Shown piece after piece: positions 1 to 11,109 of a stretch of 64,000 nucleotides of DNA. A program made the position numbers and the translations under genes. Under the pieces are notes generated by a model. The model was not told the DNA's origin, searched no databases, and saw only the letters and a program-made list of their open reading frames with translations. The stretch comes from Vitis vinifera. Lineage: Eukaryota; Streptophyta; Magnoliopsida; Vitales; Vitaceae. The number at the start of each line of letters is the position of its first letter. Within the stretch, counting starts at the first letter, position 1. The stretch spans positions 6,758,501 through 6,822,500 of the forward strand of contig NC_081813.1 in NCBI RefSeq assembly GCF_030704535.1, read 5' to 3'.

Positions 1-59
1 TTCCAAACATGATAATTGGAACCATTCAGAGTGATCATTCTACTTGTATTGCTTTCCAT
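1..59 (-). CDS. Ty1/copia gag, N-terminal start only (runs off the window)
   Basis: Read on the minus strand, an ATG at 59-57 opens a frame containing LNGSNYHVW. This is the typical start of a copia gag polyprotein (the gag-N domain preceding UBN2). Only about 20 codons lie inside the window. It sits about 35 bases inside the primer-binding site of the LTR at 109-1023, as expected for the start of a retrotransposon polyprotein. Gag packages the element's RNA in cytoplasmic particles. Whether the rest of the element is intact cannot be judged here. Confidence 0.6.
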   Translation of the reverse strand, partial: MESNTSRMITLNGSNYHVW

Positions 60-93
60 TGTTCTACACAAGGCACAAATTATTTTGAACCTG

Positions 94-105
94 GCTCTGA
101 TACCA
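94..105 (-). promoter_or_regulatory. tRNA-iMet primer-binding site of the minus-strand copia element
   Basis: On the minus strand this reads TGGTATCAGAGC, which matches the standard plant initiator-tRNA-Met primer site. It lies 3 bases inside the LTR edge at 109 and fixes both the orientation and the LTR boundary. Confidence 0.75.
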
Positions 106-108
106 CTT

Positions 109-1023
109 TGATGGGATAAACGTAAACAATGCACAACCAGATTTTATCCCCTCTTGTGAGAACCTAATAGGAATCAATTTAATAGAGTAACAACAATTCA
201 CCCAATGCAACAAGAATATGAACACCAACAATTTTTAGCGTGGAAAACCTTCCCAAATGTGAGAAGTAAAAACCACGGGACCCTTAGGCCACTTAAACCC
301 TCCACTAATATAATCAATGGGTTACACAATTCTCTCTAGATGAAACTAGAGGTTTACATCAGCCATATCTCAAGACAATTAGTCTTGGCAAATACAAAAC
401 AACTTGCATAAAACAATAGAGAGATCTCACCAAAACAGAGTCACTGTTCCTAGACACAAATCACCACTGTTCCAAACTCCAAATCCAATCTCCACCGTTC
501 AAAATGAAGATCAATGAGTTAAGAACGTGCTAGCCAAAAATCATCTCGATCAGACCACGGATTAATCTCGATCAAGGCTGAATATCATAACTGCCTAGGT
601 GAGAAGAAATCAGCGACAAAGACGCACTGTTCACGGACTGAAACAACAACCTTCCGGAACTCCAAATCCGATCTCCACCGTTCAGATTAGAGATCAATGA
701 GTTGAGAATCTCTCCTTCAAATTTCAGGTCGATCGGACCACACACGAAGCGGGATCGGTCGTTTGATGAAATCTGGACAGTAAAGAGAAGAAAAGAAATC
801 AACGTTTTTCTTCTCTCTAACTTCAAAAATTCAATGGCTCTGGTCCTTTTTCTCTCCAACTTTCTCTTCCTTTTTCTTCTTACTCTCCTCCTAGGGCTGC
901 AAAGATGAAGAAGAAGAAGAGAAAATGGTTTCTTCTTCCCTTTTTATACATTAAGGCCTAAGAAGCCTTAAATGTTTGAGCTTTGGGCTTTCCTCCACAA
1001 GAAGGAAATAACCCAACCCAACA
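109..1023 (-). repeat. 5' LTR of a minus-strand copia retrotransposon (915 bp)
   Basis: The unit begins TGATGGG and ends CCCAACA on the plus strand, so its ends form an imperfect TG...CA inverted repeat. A primer-binding site abuts its left edge. A minus-strand TATAAAAAG at 940-948 is a plausible LTR promoter. Inside it there is an imperfect duplication (about 471-533 and 652-714) built on a 'aactccaaatccratctcca' core. Immediately right of 1023, in frame, lies coding sequence of an older copia element, so this LTR marks a nested insertion. The element body lies left of the window and the second LTR is not seen. Confidence 0.65.
940..948 (-). promoter_or_regulatory. TATA box of the 109-1023 LTR
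   Basis: The minus strand reads TATAAAAAG, about 75 bases downstream of the LTR's 5' edge at 1023. Position and sequence suit an LTR promoter; transcription is not shown. Confidence 0.4.
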
Positions 1024-1686
1024 ATTAGTGCACTAATATATCTTGCAAATTGTACACGACCAGATATTACATTCTCTATTAACTTGCTTGCAAGATATAG
1101 TTCCATTGGAATAGAGTTAAACATGTACCAGATATCTTCATGGAACAACCTACATGGGTCTATTAATTTTATTCAAAAGGACCAAAATCTCAATTACTTA
1201 GATATGCTGATGATGGTCATCTTTCAAACCTTCACAAAGTTTTATCTCAAATGGAGTATGTATTTACCTGTGGTAGTATGTCGATATCATGGAGATTAAA
1301 GCAAACAATAGAAGTCACATCTTTAAATCATTTAGAGATTCTTGCAATTCATGAAGCAAGTCTTGAATATTTATAACTAAAGTCAATGATTCAACATATT
1401 CGAGAATCATGTGGATTACTCTCCATCAAGATACTGTTACCAAGTTGCATGAAAATAATATTGTTTATGTTGCAAAAATTAAAGGAGAATTTATAAAAAG
1501 TGATAGAACTTAACATATCTCCCTCAAATTCTTCTGTACTCACGAGCTCTAAGAGATTGATGTTTAGCAAATTCGGTCATATGATGATCTAACTGATCTA
1601 TTCACAAAGACATTACCTTCAACTATATTGAAAAAAGTTAAGATACAACATCAAAATGTGAAGATTGAGAGATCTACTAGTTGAAG
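1024..1686 (+). pseudogene. Decayed copia pol fragment (end of RT through RNase H)
   Basis: Directly after the nested LTR the plus strand encodes ALIYLANCTRPDITFSINLL, the conserved copia stretch between reverse transcriptase and RNase H. Further on, in shifted frames, come KLHENNIVYVAKIKGEFIK and DDLTDLFTKTLP, the C-terminal RNase H and tail of copia pol. Stops and frameshifts separate the blocks, so it is a relic. It is followed by its own 3' LTR (1687-2104). A related but more damaged copy lies at 14830-16344. Confidence 0.65.
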
Positions 1687-2104
1687 TGTTGAAAAAGTAT
1701 AATCATATGAGAGAGAATATTGATAAGGATATACTTACTCTTTTTTTCTTAGTTTAGGTTTGTTTCACTGGGTTTTACTAATAATGTTTTTAATGAGACA
1801 ATTCTAAATGGTAAAAACATTTAAAAGATATTGTACTCTTTTTCCTCCACTTAGGTTTTTCCCATTGGGTTTTTCTAAGTAAGGTTTTAATGAGACATAT
1901 TATTATGATAATCCAAAGATGAGTGTTATAAAATATGAGAATTTGTCACATTGTGGGAACTTGTCGATAATCATCCATATTACTGTAAATATTTTTGTGA
2001 CTCCCTATAAAAGGGGGAGACCACAAATGAAATATTGATTCCGTTTATTTCTTAACATTCTATTTTCTCCTTGGTTTCTTCTCTTTATGCTTTATTCTAC
2101 AACA
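1687..2104 (+). repeat. 3' LTR of the decayed copia element (418 bp)
   Basis: The unit starts TGTTG and ends CAACA, a perfect 5-base terminal inverted repeat, immediately after the pol tail. It contains 'ctataaaagggggag' near 2005-2020, which is a TATA-like promoter. It is similar in part to the LTR piece at 16200-16344, where the wording 'agagagaata...tactaataa...gtttttaat' recurs. Confidence 0.55.
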
Positions 2105-2989
2105 TAAAAGACAGTATTATATTATTAAAATATATTACAATTTATTATCTATTATCACAATATATTTGATATATTTATTTATAAATACTATTTATGGATG
2201 AATATTGAATTTTTAACTAAATTATTGATATATTATGCTATTTTATGTATTATTTTAATTATTTAAAGGAAATAATTTATCACTAAATTATTCTTTTTGT
2301 AATAATGAATTTATATTAAAAAAATCCGAAATTTAATTTAAATTATCCTATGCGAAAAAATAATTCATAAAATTTTTTAAAATTTAAAATAATAATTAAA
2401 ATAAAACCTTCATAATCATTCATTATCTATTTGAAGTGTTATCTTCTCCGATACAATGGACTTTATCTATGTGACCTTTAAAATTCATATTGGAAAAATC
2501 ATTTCTTGGGAATGACAGGAATACGAAAAGTGATATGATACATCATTACTAAGTATTAAAAATTAATTTTACAATATGAAGGGATATTATACAAATCATT
2601 GCTATTTATTAAAAATTAATAACTAAAATTAATTTAAAAAAAATTAAATTATTGATATTCAACATCTCAATCTAGAATTATCATAATAATTTCGATTTAA
2701 GTTCTTTAAATGGAATAGTGATAAAACTAAAAGTTTAGATGATTTAAAAAAATATGAACTAGACATAAAAACTAAGTTAATCGCTTAATTATAAAAAAAA
2801 ACATAAATAATTTAAAGAATTGTAAAAGATAGTCTTATATTATTATAATATATTATTTGATTTATCTATTTTCAATATTATTTATTAATTAATATCATGT
2901 ATTTAATTTGTCATTTTATATTAAAGCAAATAATTTATTGTTAAACTACTATTTTTTAATAATGAATATATCACCACAACAAAGCACAT
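2105..2989. other. A+T-rich intergenic DNA with a direct repeat
   Basis: No gene is visible. Two diverged direct copies of an A+T-rich block (about 2107-2330 and 2826-2970) share 'ttatattatta.aatatatta' at their start and 'aataatttat...ttttaataatgaatat' at their end. They are probably remnants of a repeat or the two ends of a decayed element. Confidence 0.35.
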
Positions 2990-3540
2990 GGTCATGATGA
3001 AATGTTTCTGTCTCCAACAATATGCCTTTTGTAGCCAAAAGGCTTTCTTAATGAAAAATTTAGTCTCGATCATTGTCTCTACAATTGTGTCATCCTATGT
3101 TTTTGGGGATGAATAATTAACGTTTGTTATGAAAACATATTTATGACAAAACAAAATATTGTGGCCGACACTATTTGGCAACGAGTATTTTTTGTGGCCT
3201 AAAATAAAATGTTTCATTTAGAATTAGATTTTCAAATATTTAGTAAACCATTTGGCAACAAAATATTTCATTTGGCAATAGACATTTTTTGTCACTACAT
3301 GTTATTTCGTACATTAGGAGACGAAATATTTTCATCTCCATTGTGTTGACACATGGTTTCTACAACAAAATAATTTTATCTTCATATATTTCCACTTACA
3401 TTTAAGGAGGAAATATTTTCGTCTCGAAATGTTGACAAATAGTTTGGGTAACAAACAAATTTTGTGTCTAAATGTTACTTCATATATTAGGAGACACAAT
3501 TTTTTCATCTCCACTCCTCTTTAATGATTGACATATTTCT
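2990..3540. repeat. Transposon-like region with GGAGACGAAAATATTT palindromes (CACTA-like?)
   Basis: The block repeats imperfect palindromes of the form GGAGACGAAATATTTTCATC (near 3318, 3405 and 3490) with TGTTGACA and 'ttggcaac' phrases between them. Arrays of short GACGAAA-type subterminal repeats are typical of plant CACTA (En/Spm) transposon ends. No transposase and no clean CACTA terminus were found, so the class is a guess. Confidence 0.3.
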
Positions 3541-4469
3541 TAATGGTAAGAAATGCATAAGTTTGAGTAGCAATAAACAAAAATGAAACAAAATTAAAAA
3601 AAATATTGAAAAAAATATAAACGGAAGGGATAAAATAAATGTTACCAAAGATAAAAGGAAAAATCTATGGATGCTTGATTAGTCCAGCTTTGCTAGTCTT
3701 ACATTGTTAGAATCAAAATTCTCTTTAATTAGTTGATGAATCAATGGGTGATGCAAATTATAAAAAAAAAAAAAAGAGGCTTGAATGTCTCTTCTACTTT
3801 TTTTCTCATATAGAAATCCTTGGTTAGATAGAAATTCATCACCCAAAATATCATTTCTTAGTTGAATAAAAAAATTTCACCCTAAATATTATTCCTTAGT
3901 TGATCGAGTAGAAATTCTTCACCCTAAATCCTTGGTCAAGGCATTGTCTTTATCTTCTTCTTAATTTCATTTTTTTTTAATTGGTCTCATCCTACGGTCA
4001 ATAAATACCCTTATTTGAAAGGAAAGTCTTGGTCACCTCGTCATTATGCTTTTTGTCTATTACTAAATTTTGTCGTGCTATTTTATTCTTGCAATTTCTT
4101 TAGACTAACATAAGACTCTTCATGGCACTACTCCACCACCATAACTCTAGCTAAAATTTTCTTAATAATCAAGTTGTATAAGATTTTCACCTTTTTTCTC
4201 TTTATAGTTTACTTTTATTAATATTCCAAACTTAAATGAATAGTGCTTACTACTTTTGCTTTTAATTTTTCTTAATATTCATCCTTCATGTTTTACTTAT
4301 TTATTTTTTAATGCTTTAAGAAGTCTTTATTGTACCAAAATATCTTTAAAAATATTCTATTAGATACTAAAATTACTCTTTCCCCAAGTGTTTAATGTCA
4401 AATTTTGTGCCAAATATTACCTTTAATTTTTTTTTCCCATGATTGTCATGACATGACTTTGATATCATT
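3541..4469. other. Non-coding DNA, no gene seen
   Basis: No credible coding frame. It has a run of A at 3761-3775 and scattered T-rich tracts. It could be the decayed interior of the element whose LTR-like unit begins at 4470, but no retroviral domain is readable. Confidence 0.3.
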
Positions 4470-4816
4470 TGTTGGAAATATTTTAATACCAAAACATTGT
4501 AGAAAATAAAATAAAATGAAACATAGAAGACATATTCAAACTCTCTTCACTTCTTTCTACCCAAAACCCAATGCACTATTTGTAATTTCCTCTTAAGTCT
4601 TCTTATGACTCTAACACTTAGGATAGCTCAATTTTTAACTCTCACTATAAATCCAATACAAAACAACATATTTATGGAGTCCTAAGGGCTAACCCTAAAT
4701 AGTAAGATTCTTAATCCTAGTCAAACTCAAAAATAGTAATTTACCTAAATTTAAACTTTATAAATATTGACTTCCAAAAAATAAACATAAATAATTTGAT
4801 TTTAAAATTACCAACA
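4470..4816 (-). repeat. Probable minus-strand LTR (347 bp), decayed
   Basis: The unit begins TGTTGG and ends CCAACA (perfect 6-base inverted ends). Just left of it lies 'ctttgatatca', a degraded primer-binding site when read on the minus strand. This makes it a likely LTR from a minus-strand element. A partner LTR was not found, so it may be solo or the element may be destroyed. Confidence 0.45.
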
Positions 4817-6427
4817 CTTCCTATAGTTGGAAGTTTGGAAAAAAATGGAAAAAATGTTACAAGCGGCAATGACAGGCACATTGATGTTCCTATTTTTAAT
4901 AAAACAACATATGTATAATAAAATTTGTAAAATTAGACAATAATATAATTTGTATTGATAAGAAATATAAATTTTGAAAGTTTACAATTCAATTAGAATT
5001 CAATATTAATGACAAACATGAGCTTAAAAAGTAAATAAAAAATACTAATATCTAAAACATATTATTAAATTTCACAATTTAAAAACATATTATATTTTAA
5101 TATCTAAAACACATCACAATTATATATATAAGGCTCTTCAATCGAGGACCCACCACTCCCTCTTCATTGCAAATGCCCATGCTTTGATTTGAAATTCGGC
5201 CAAAGGCAAAAAAATCCAACTTTCCTTGGTAGGGAAAACAACATCAATTTCATTAAGAAGTTTCAAGGAAATTGTTCTCCGTATTAGAAGAATAGGTTTC
5301 ATCGACATGAGGTTGGACCCACAACCCTCTTGATTCTAAAAATAGAAGTAACAAATGGAATCCTAAGAATGAGAACAACTCCCTCTGATTTCATCCACCC
5401 GGAATGAAGTAATTAAAGGGTACGTAAGTTCCTTCCCCATTTGTACGGAGGCTCAAGATTCTGAACATCAACCCAAGGCAACCACATAAAATGTCACTTA
5501 ACATCAATGGTTTTTCTTCATTTTTCCACAATGCCCCCTTTCTCAAGGGACTTAGGGGTCGAGATAGTAAAGTCATGGACGTTTTCTCAACTAAAAAATG
5601 TCAAAGAAGCATTATTGTGTAGGAGAAATAAAGCTTCCATGTCGCATTTTGAACAATGGAGTCTTGTTAATAAATCAAAGTCGACTCCCCTATGAGAAGA
5701 AAATGAGAGCTTAATGATCCAGAAGGTTTCAAAACATCCCAAAATTCCACAAGGTTGTTGAGAAATTTGAAAGGCTAGAAACTTTCCAATCAAGTAGGAG
5801 AATAGAGAATTTTCTCTGATCAAATTTTCCTCTTCTTTTGTCCAAGACTAATAAATAGTTTCACATGGAGGTTGCTTATTATTTGCCCATACTCATACGT
5901 TAACCCTACATCTTCTGACTGTCAATGGTGGAATCCATCTCAGATCTTTATCACAATTATGACCAAACAATTTCAGTGAATTTGATTAAATTTCATAACA
6001 CAATTTAGTTGCCAAAATACTTTACAAAAATAAAGAAATAAGGCACAAAATTAAAATTGGCCAAGTCAACTGTACGTCTATTAATTTTTTCATTTTTTCT
6101 CTTTCCTTTTTTTTGCTGATATTCAGTTATGGTTGGTGGGTTTCTTTTGTGTATGAAGCCTGACTTGGCCCAAGGGCCAAGCTCCCTCCCCCTGCTTCCA
6201 AGAAGCTCATTGAAAAGTCTGTCTTCTTCCCGTTGTTGGTAAAGTAAGGGCACTATGGCATGAAAGTTGAAATATTTGATAAAATTTTGGAGAACTCTTC
6301 TGAAAAATAATGAATTTGACTGATATAACCTCATAAAATCTCAGCACCACATGGTTAATTAGCATCCAGCTATGCTCTTAATTAAGAAGACATAGTTGTA
6401 GCAAAGTCATACATAGTTGCACCATCT
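4817..6427. other. Intergenic DNA without a recognised gene
   Basis: 4817-5130 is A+T-rich. 5130-6000 is less A+T-rich and carries short open frames on both strands (for example minus 5587-5823), none with a recognised domain. It resembles decayed coding or transposon sequence, but I cannot name it. 6000-6334 holds a minus frame of 109 codons that looks accidental (low-complexity lysine-rich tail). Confidence 0.3.
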
Positions 6428-6703
6428 AAAATGAACCTCTCATTTTGAACCCCAAATTAATTATAAATCACAAGATAATCTGCCTCTACTTCTATGTTTG
6501 CATTCCAAGTCATTAAGTCTATCAAATCTTCATGGCCGTGGAGACACTTGAGGCCGCGTCAGCCAAGTCAAACACCAATTGAGTGGTTTACATGGAAGTG
6601 GACTCTCACCCCAATAAAGAAAAAAGATCAGAAAAACGTACAAGAAATTGTCTACATGGTGGCTTTTCCACTTTGGCGTAGGCCCTGCGTCAATATAAAC
6701 AAG

Positions 6704-6732
6704 GACCGGCACCGAAACTCACCGTTTACGTC
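6704..6732 (+). promoter_or_regulatory. Conserved upstream block of phytocyanin gene 1
   Basis: The sequence begins GACCGGCACCGAAACTCACC and continues GTTTACGTC, about 90 bp before the TATA box. The first 22 bases are identical upstream of gene 2 (9822), partly kept before gene 3 (12436), and present in degraded form at 14505 with no gene behind it. It is a candidate cis-element of the cluster. Confidence 0.45.
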
Positions 6733-6821
6733 AACTCGAGGGTGACCCAGTCCCAATTCGTAACCACAAATAAGCCTTCTCAAGTCCTCACATCTATGCT
6801 CTCCCATAGCCTCTTTTTTCC

Positions 6822-6829
6822 TATAAATG
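6822..6829 (+). promoter_or_regulatory. TATA box of phytocyanin gene 1
   Basis: TATAAATG lies 139 bp upstream of the start codon within 'cctataaatgacactgccct'. The same context recurs upstream of gene 2. This predicts a 5' leader of roughly 105 bases. Confidence 0.6.
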
Positions 6830-6960
6830 ACACTGCCCTGAAACACCTTTTCATCCATCCCCTTTTCTGCAGATACTTTTCTTAGAGAGAACATTAATTA
6901 GTTACTACTTGTAATTAACTACTTTTCATTCATCAGCACCTACACATTTTAGAAAGAAAG

Positions 6961-7664
6961 ATGGCTAGGCTCATATCCATGGCTGTTATAGTTGCTGTTC
7001 TGGCAGCTATGCTGCATTACTCAGCAGCCCAGACGGTGCATGTGGTGGGAGACAACACTGGGTGGACGGTGCCACAAGGTGGTGCAGCCACGTACACCTC
7101 CTGGGCTTCTGGTAAGCAGTTCGTGGTTGGTGATACTCTAGGTAACAAGCTCTATGCTCTTTCCTTTCTTCTTTTTCATTTTCATCCACCCTTCCTAAGA
7201 ACTTGAAATATACGCAATCTTATTTAAAATTTGTTTTGGCCAAATTGAGATTAAATCAGTCTTTCATAAGTACTGTTTGGATTTTGGAAAATGAATCAAG
7301 CATTTATCTGTGTTTTTCAGTTTTCAATTTCGCCACCAACGTTCATGACGTCGCAGAACTATCAAAAGAATCATTTGATGCATGCGACTTTTCCAGTACC
7401 ATTGGAAGTATCATCACAACTGGTCCAGCCAACATCACTCTCGCCACCGCCGGCAACCACTACTACGTCTGCACCATTGGCAGCCACTGCACCTCCGGCC
7501 AGAAGCTAGCCATCTCAGTATCAGCCACTCCCGGCGCCTCCCCTCCTTCTTCATCTACTGCAACCCCACCACCAACCACACAGGGTGGTGATTCTTCATC
7601 ATCAACTGTTTTTGCTAGTGTGTTTGTCTCCTTGGTGTCTCTTGTCATCAGTTTCTTTCTTTAG
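6961..7664 (+). CDS. Stellacyanin-type phytocyanin 1 (GPI-anchored blue copper protein)
   Basis: Two exons, 6961-7141 and 7321-7664, with a 179-bp GT..AG intron that splits a Val codon; 174 residues. Residues 1-23 are a signal peptide (cleavage before QTVHVVG). The plastocyanin-like domain spans about 24-127. Copper ligands are His69, Cys111 (YYVCTIG), His116 and Gln121; Gln rather than Met as axial ligand marks the stellacyanin subclass. Cys82 and Cys117 should form the disulfide, and Asn98 is an N-glycosylation sequon. A short Pro/Ser/Thr tail ends in a hydrophobic segment (VFASVFVSLVSLVISFFL) typical of a GPI signal, so the protein should sit on the outer plasma membrane. Stellacyanin-like proteins are thought to act in redox or cell-wall processes; the substrate is unknown. 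It is the 5' member of a tandem cluster; its tail is shorter than in gene 2. Confidence 0.9.
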
Positions 7665-7791
7665 GTAGCAGAGAAGATTCATATTGGACGACATTTTTTT
7701 GTGGGGTGTTCTTCAATAAGTTTGAGATTGATTTTTATGTTGTTGAGTTTTGTGTGACAACATTTATGTATTGTTTTTTAGCATATGATCA

Positions 7792-7797
7792 ATAAAA
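7792..7797 (+). terminator. Poly(A) signal of phytocyanin gene 1
   Basis: AATAAA lies about 128 bp after the stop codon, in 'atcaataaaattatgctggt'. The same phrase follows gene 2. Confidence 0.5.
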
Positions 7798-7879
7798 TTA
7801 TGCTGGTTTAGCTTAATTTCGTTGTACTTTCTATTGTTACACTTCCATTTTCTCATCAATGACTTGGACAACCTTAAAA

Positions 7880-9525
7880 TTAAGGAGATGAAGTCTTTCT
7901 TTCAGCTATATAGAAAGAGATTTACTAAGAAATAAATAAATAAAAGAACTTAAACTTAAGTCTTTCTTTTCTTTTCAAATTAAAGATAATCATTTTAAGG
8001 TTAAGGGAAGGAGTCCAAAGAAGGATATTGTAAAGGGGATAACCAAGTTAAGCACATAAGTCTTAGATAAAAAGAACTAGACAAAATAGATCTTAAGAGT
8101 ACAAAAGGGGATGCTAAACAAGGATGTATGCATATGTATAAGAGGATAAAGTGAGAAAACTAGGAGATTACCTACCTTGTGCCATTTTTCTAAATTCTAG
8201 AAAATGGATCACTTGAGTAGCTTATGTAATGAGAGAATTATATTGAGTTACTTTGCCTTCATGAATTGCATTAAAAAATATTTTATTCTCTTATTCTTTT
8301 TCTATGGATTAGCACAGTGTAGGTTAAAGGGGGTGATTGGATCCTAAATATGTGCTTTTAAGGCTCATAGTGACATAATTTATATGGACTTAAAGCTCAA
8401 ATCATTCAACTTAACTCAAATGAGAGGTTTAAGCCTGTGAGGGTGACAAACCAAAAGTAATAGAACCAAGACACAAGCAAGAGAGAGAAGCAAAGCACCT
8501 TTTTGGAGGAGATGAAGAGTCATCTAATCAAGTTAAGACATAAGATGTTAAGACAAACTAAGGAAGGGAGAATTGATACAAAATTTACCTTGGAAGATGA
8601 AAGGAGTACTTTACTATTTCTCATATACAACTATATTTTTTGAATTTTGTTACTAGGTAAATAACTTATAAATTAAGTAAGAGATAATTAGTAATTTAAA
8701 TTATTTAATAAATCTTTTAATTTTTAAAAATAATTTGGAATTCAAAAAACTAATCCAATTAATTGCCCATCAAATCAAACCATTCTAGAATATTTTATTC
8801 AAAATTGAGTACTAAATGTGTGCCTGTAATAAAAAAATTTGTCTCATTTATATGTTAAAAAATTGTTAAACTTGGTTCATTATTCATTTTAAATAAAATG
8901 TTATTAACAATTATTATTTTTAAGTTATTATTATTCATTATAAAAGGAAATTAAGAATATGTTATTATCCTTATGTTTCTAACATATACTAGTATATTTT
9001 TATTAAAAAAATACAATTTATGATTTTATTAATTATAATATTATTATTTATGTTTTAGTAAAATCTATTTATTTTAATTTATTAATTTGTAATTGCAAAA
9101 CTATTTTCATTTTTAATGAGACTTGCATTAAATTTAACTAATATTATATAGATTGGATTTACAATACTTTTACAAAAGCAAAACAAAAAATTATTTTTAA
9201 AATAAGTTTTTAGTTTTTTATTTTTAAAAACTATTGTTGAAAACAACTTTTCAAACACCCTTATTTTTATAAAACATCAAAATCTGTTTTTGTTTCTTCA
9301 ACTTAAAAATATATTTTAAAAACAAGTATTAAAAAACATGGCCCTAAATGATTTTTGAAACCAACTTTTATTTATAGTAATTGATTTTTTAAACAAGTAT
9401 TAAAAAACATGCATGGCTAAACATGGCTAATCACTCGTTATGAACGAGATGCCTTTTACTGTTTAGCATTAAAATAATATCTTATATACATATATTTTTA
9501 TAAATTAAGAAACTACTTTCTAGCA
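7880..9525. other. Spacer between phytocyanin genes 1 and 2, no gene seen
   Basis: The duplicated unit of gene 1 ends near 7880 and the upstream part of gene 2's unit resumes near 9530, so this 1.6 kb is not part of the shared unit. 8330-8590 has more balanced composition but no recognised frame. 8640-9430 is extremely A+T-rich. 9180-9350 resembles the 'tttttaaaaac' MITE-like family seen elsewhere in the window. Confidence 0.35.
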
Positions 9526-9821
9526 AGTCATTTTGAACTCCAAATTAAATCAAAACCTAATTATAAATCACCAAATAGTAACTGGTGTATGATTTGCCTC
9601 TAGCTACTTCTACATTTGTCTTTCAAATCATTTGAAGCCTGTCCTATCGCCATGGACTTGGCCCTTGGAGGCCTACGTCAGCCAAGTCAAGATCAATTGA
9701 GTGGTTTGCGTGGAAGCTGAGTCGCAGGCCAATGTAGCAAAAGTCCACAAAAACATACAAAGAATGGTCTACATTGTGACTTTTCCAGTTTCGCATTGGC
9801 CTTGTGTGAATATAAAACAAT

Positions 9822-9845
9822 GACCGGCACCGAAACTCACCGTCT
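9822..9845 (+). promoter_or_regulatory. Conserved upstream block of phytocyanin gene 2
   Basis: The first 22 bases are identical to the block at 6704 (begins GACCGGCACCGAAACTCACC), about 92 bp upstream of the TATA box. Confidence 0.45.
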
Positions 9846-9936
9846 AAGGGAGTTGAAAGCAGACCCAGTCTCCATTATCAAAGCCAAATAAGCCTCCAAG
9901 TCCTCGCATCTATGCCCTCTCATACCCTTTTTTTCC

Positions 9937-9944
9937 TATAAATA
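9937..9944 (+). promoter_or_regulatory. TATA box of phytocyanin gene 2
   Basis: TATAAATA lies 112 bp before the start codon in the same 'tttttcctataaat' context as gene 1. Confidence 0.6.
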
Positions 9945-10048
9945 ACACTGCCCTCAAACACATTTTCATCCATCCCCTTTTCAGCAGATACTTTTCTTGT
10001 AATTAACTGCTTTCCAACCATCAGCTCCTACACGTTTTAGAAAGAAAG

Positions 10049-10866
10049 ATGGCTAGGCTCATGTCCATGGCTGTTATAGTTGTTGTTCTGGCAGCTATGC
10101 TGCATTATTCAGCAGCCCAGACGGTGCATGTGGTGGGAGACAACACTGGGTGGACGGTACCACAAGGTGGAGCAGCCACATACACCTCCTGGGCTTCTGG
10201 TAGGCAGTTCGTTGTTGGTGATACTCTAGGTAATAAGCTCTATGCCCTTTCCTTTCTTCTTTTTCATTTTCATGTACTTTTCCTAAGAACTTCAAATATA
10301 CGCACTCTTATTTAAAATTTGTTTTGGCCAAAATGAGATTAAATCAGTCTTTCATAAGTACTGTTTGGATTTTGGGAAATGAATTAACTACTTATCTGTG
10401 TTTTTCAGTTTTCAATTTCGCCACCAACGTTCATGACGTAGCAGAACTATCAAAAGAATCATTTGATGCATGCGACTTTTCCAGTACCATCGGAAACATT
10501 ATCACAACTGGTCCAGCCAACATCACTCTCGCCACCGCGGGCAACCACTACTACGTCTGCACCATTGGCAGCCACTGCACCTCCGGCCAGAAGCTAGCCA
10601 TCTCAGTATCAGCCACTCCCGGCGCCTCCCCTCCTTCTTCATCTACTGCACCCCCACCACCAACCACCACCAACACACCTCCATCAACACCATCTCCAAC
10701 TGCTGAAGTTTGCCCTCCAACCACAGCACCGAGTCCTAAGATGAACACTCCCTCTCCTACAACTGCAACTCCACCATCCTCACAGGGCGGTGATTCTTCA
10801 TCATCAACTGTTTTTGCCAGTGTGTTTGTCTCCTTGGTGTCTCTTGTCATGAGTTTCTTCCTTTAG
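10049..10866 (+). CDS. Stellacyanin-type phytocyanin 2 (GPI-anchored, long Pro-rich tail)
   Basis: Exons 10049-10229 and 10409-10866 with a 179-bp intron; 212 residues. The signal peptide (1-23) and copper domain are almost identical to gene 1. Ligands are His69, Cys111, His116, Gln121, with disulfide Cys82-Cys117. The difference is a Pro/Thr/Ser-rich tail (about residues 128-193, with SPxP-like arabinogalactan-type motifs) that is about 38 residues longer than in gene 1. The hydrophobic GPI signal (VFASVFVSLVSLVMSFFL) is intact. The unit, including promoter, intron and 3' end, is a recent tandem duplicate of gene 1 at an offset of 3,088 bp. It should be a cell-surface, O-glycosylated blue copper protein. 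Confidence 0.9.
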
Positions 10867-10990
10867 GTAGAAGAGAAGATTCACATTGGACTGTCTTTCT
10901 GTGGGGTCTTATTCAATAAGTTTGAGAGTGATTATTGTGTAGTTCAGTTCTGTGCAACAACATTCATGTATTGTTTTTGAGCATATGACC

Positions 10991-10996
10991 AATAAA
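10991..10996 (+). terminator. Poly(A) signal of phytocyanin gene 2
   Basis: AATAAA in 'gaccaataaaattttgctgg', about 125 bp past the stop, in the same position as in gene 1. Confidence 0.5.
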
Positions 10997-11109
10997 ATTT
11001 TGCTGGTTTGGTTTAATTTCTTGCAAAAGGGGGGAATTAATTTCCTTGAACTGGTTCTAGCAATCTTGGAGGTTCTCTTCAATGACTTGGGACAATCTGA
11101 AAATTCAGT

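Noticed and set aside
5587-5823. Minus-strand 78-codon frame considered as LINE ORF1 remnant
   Set aside because: Some resemblance in texture, but no alignable motif; left unassigned.
7463-7648. Antisense frames across the phytocyanin genes (also 10551-10850)
   Set aside because: They mirror the G+C-rich coding exons and their Pro codons; no splice or domain support.
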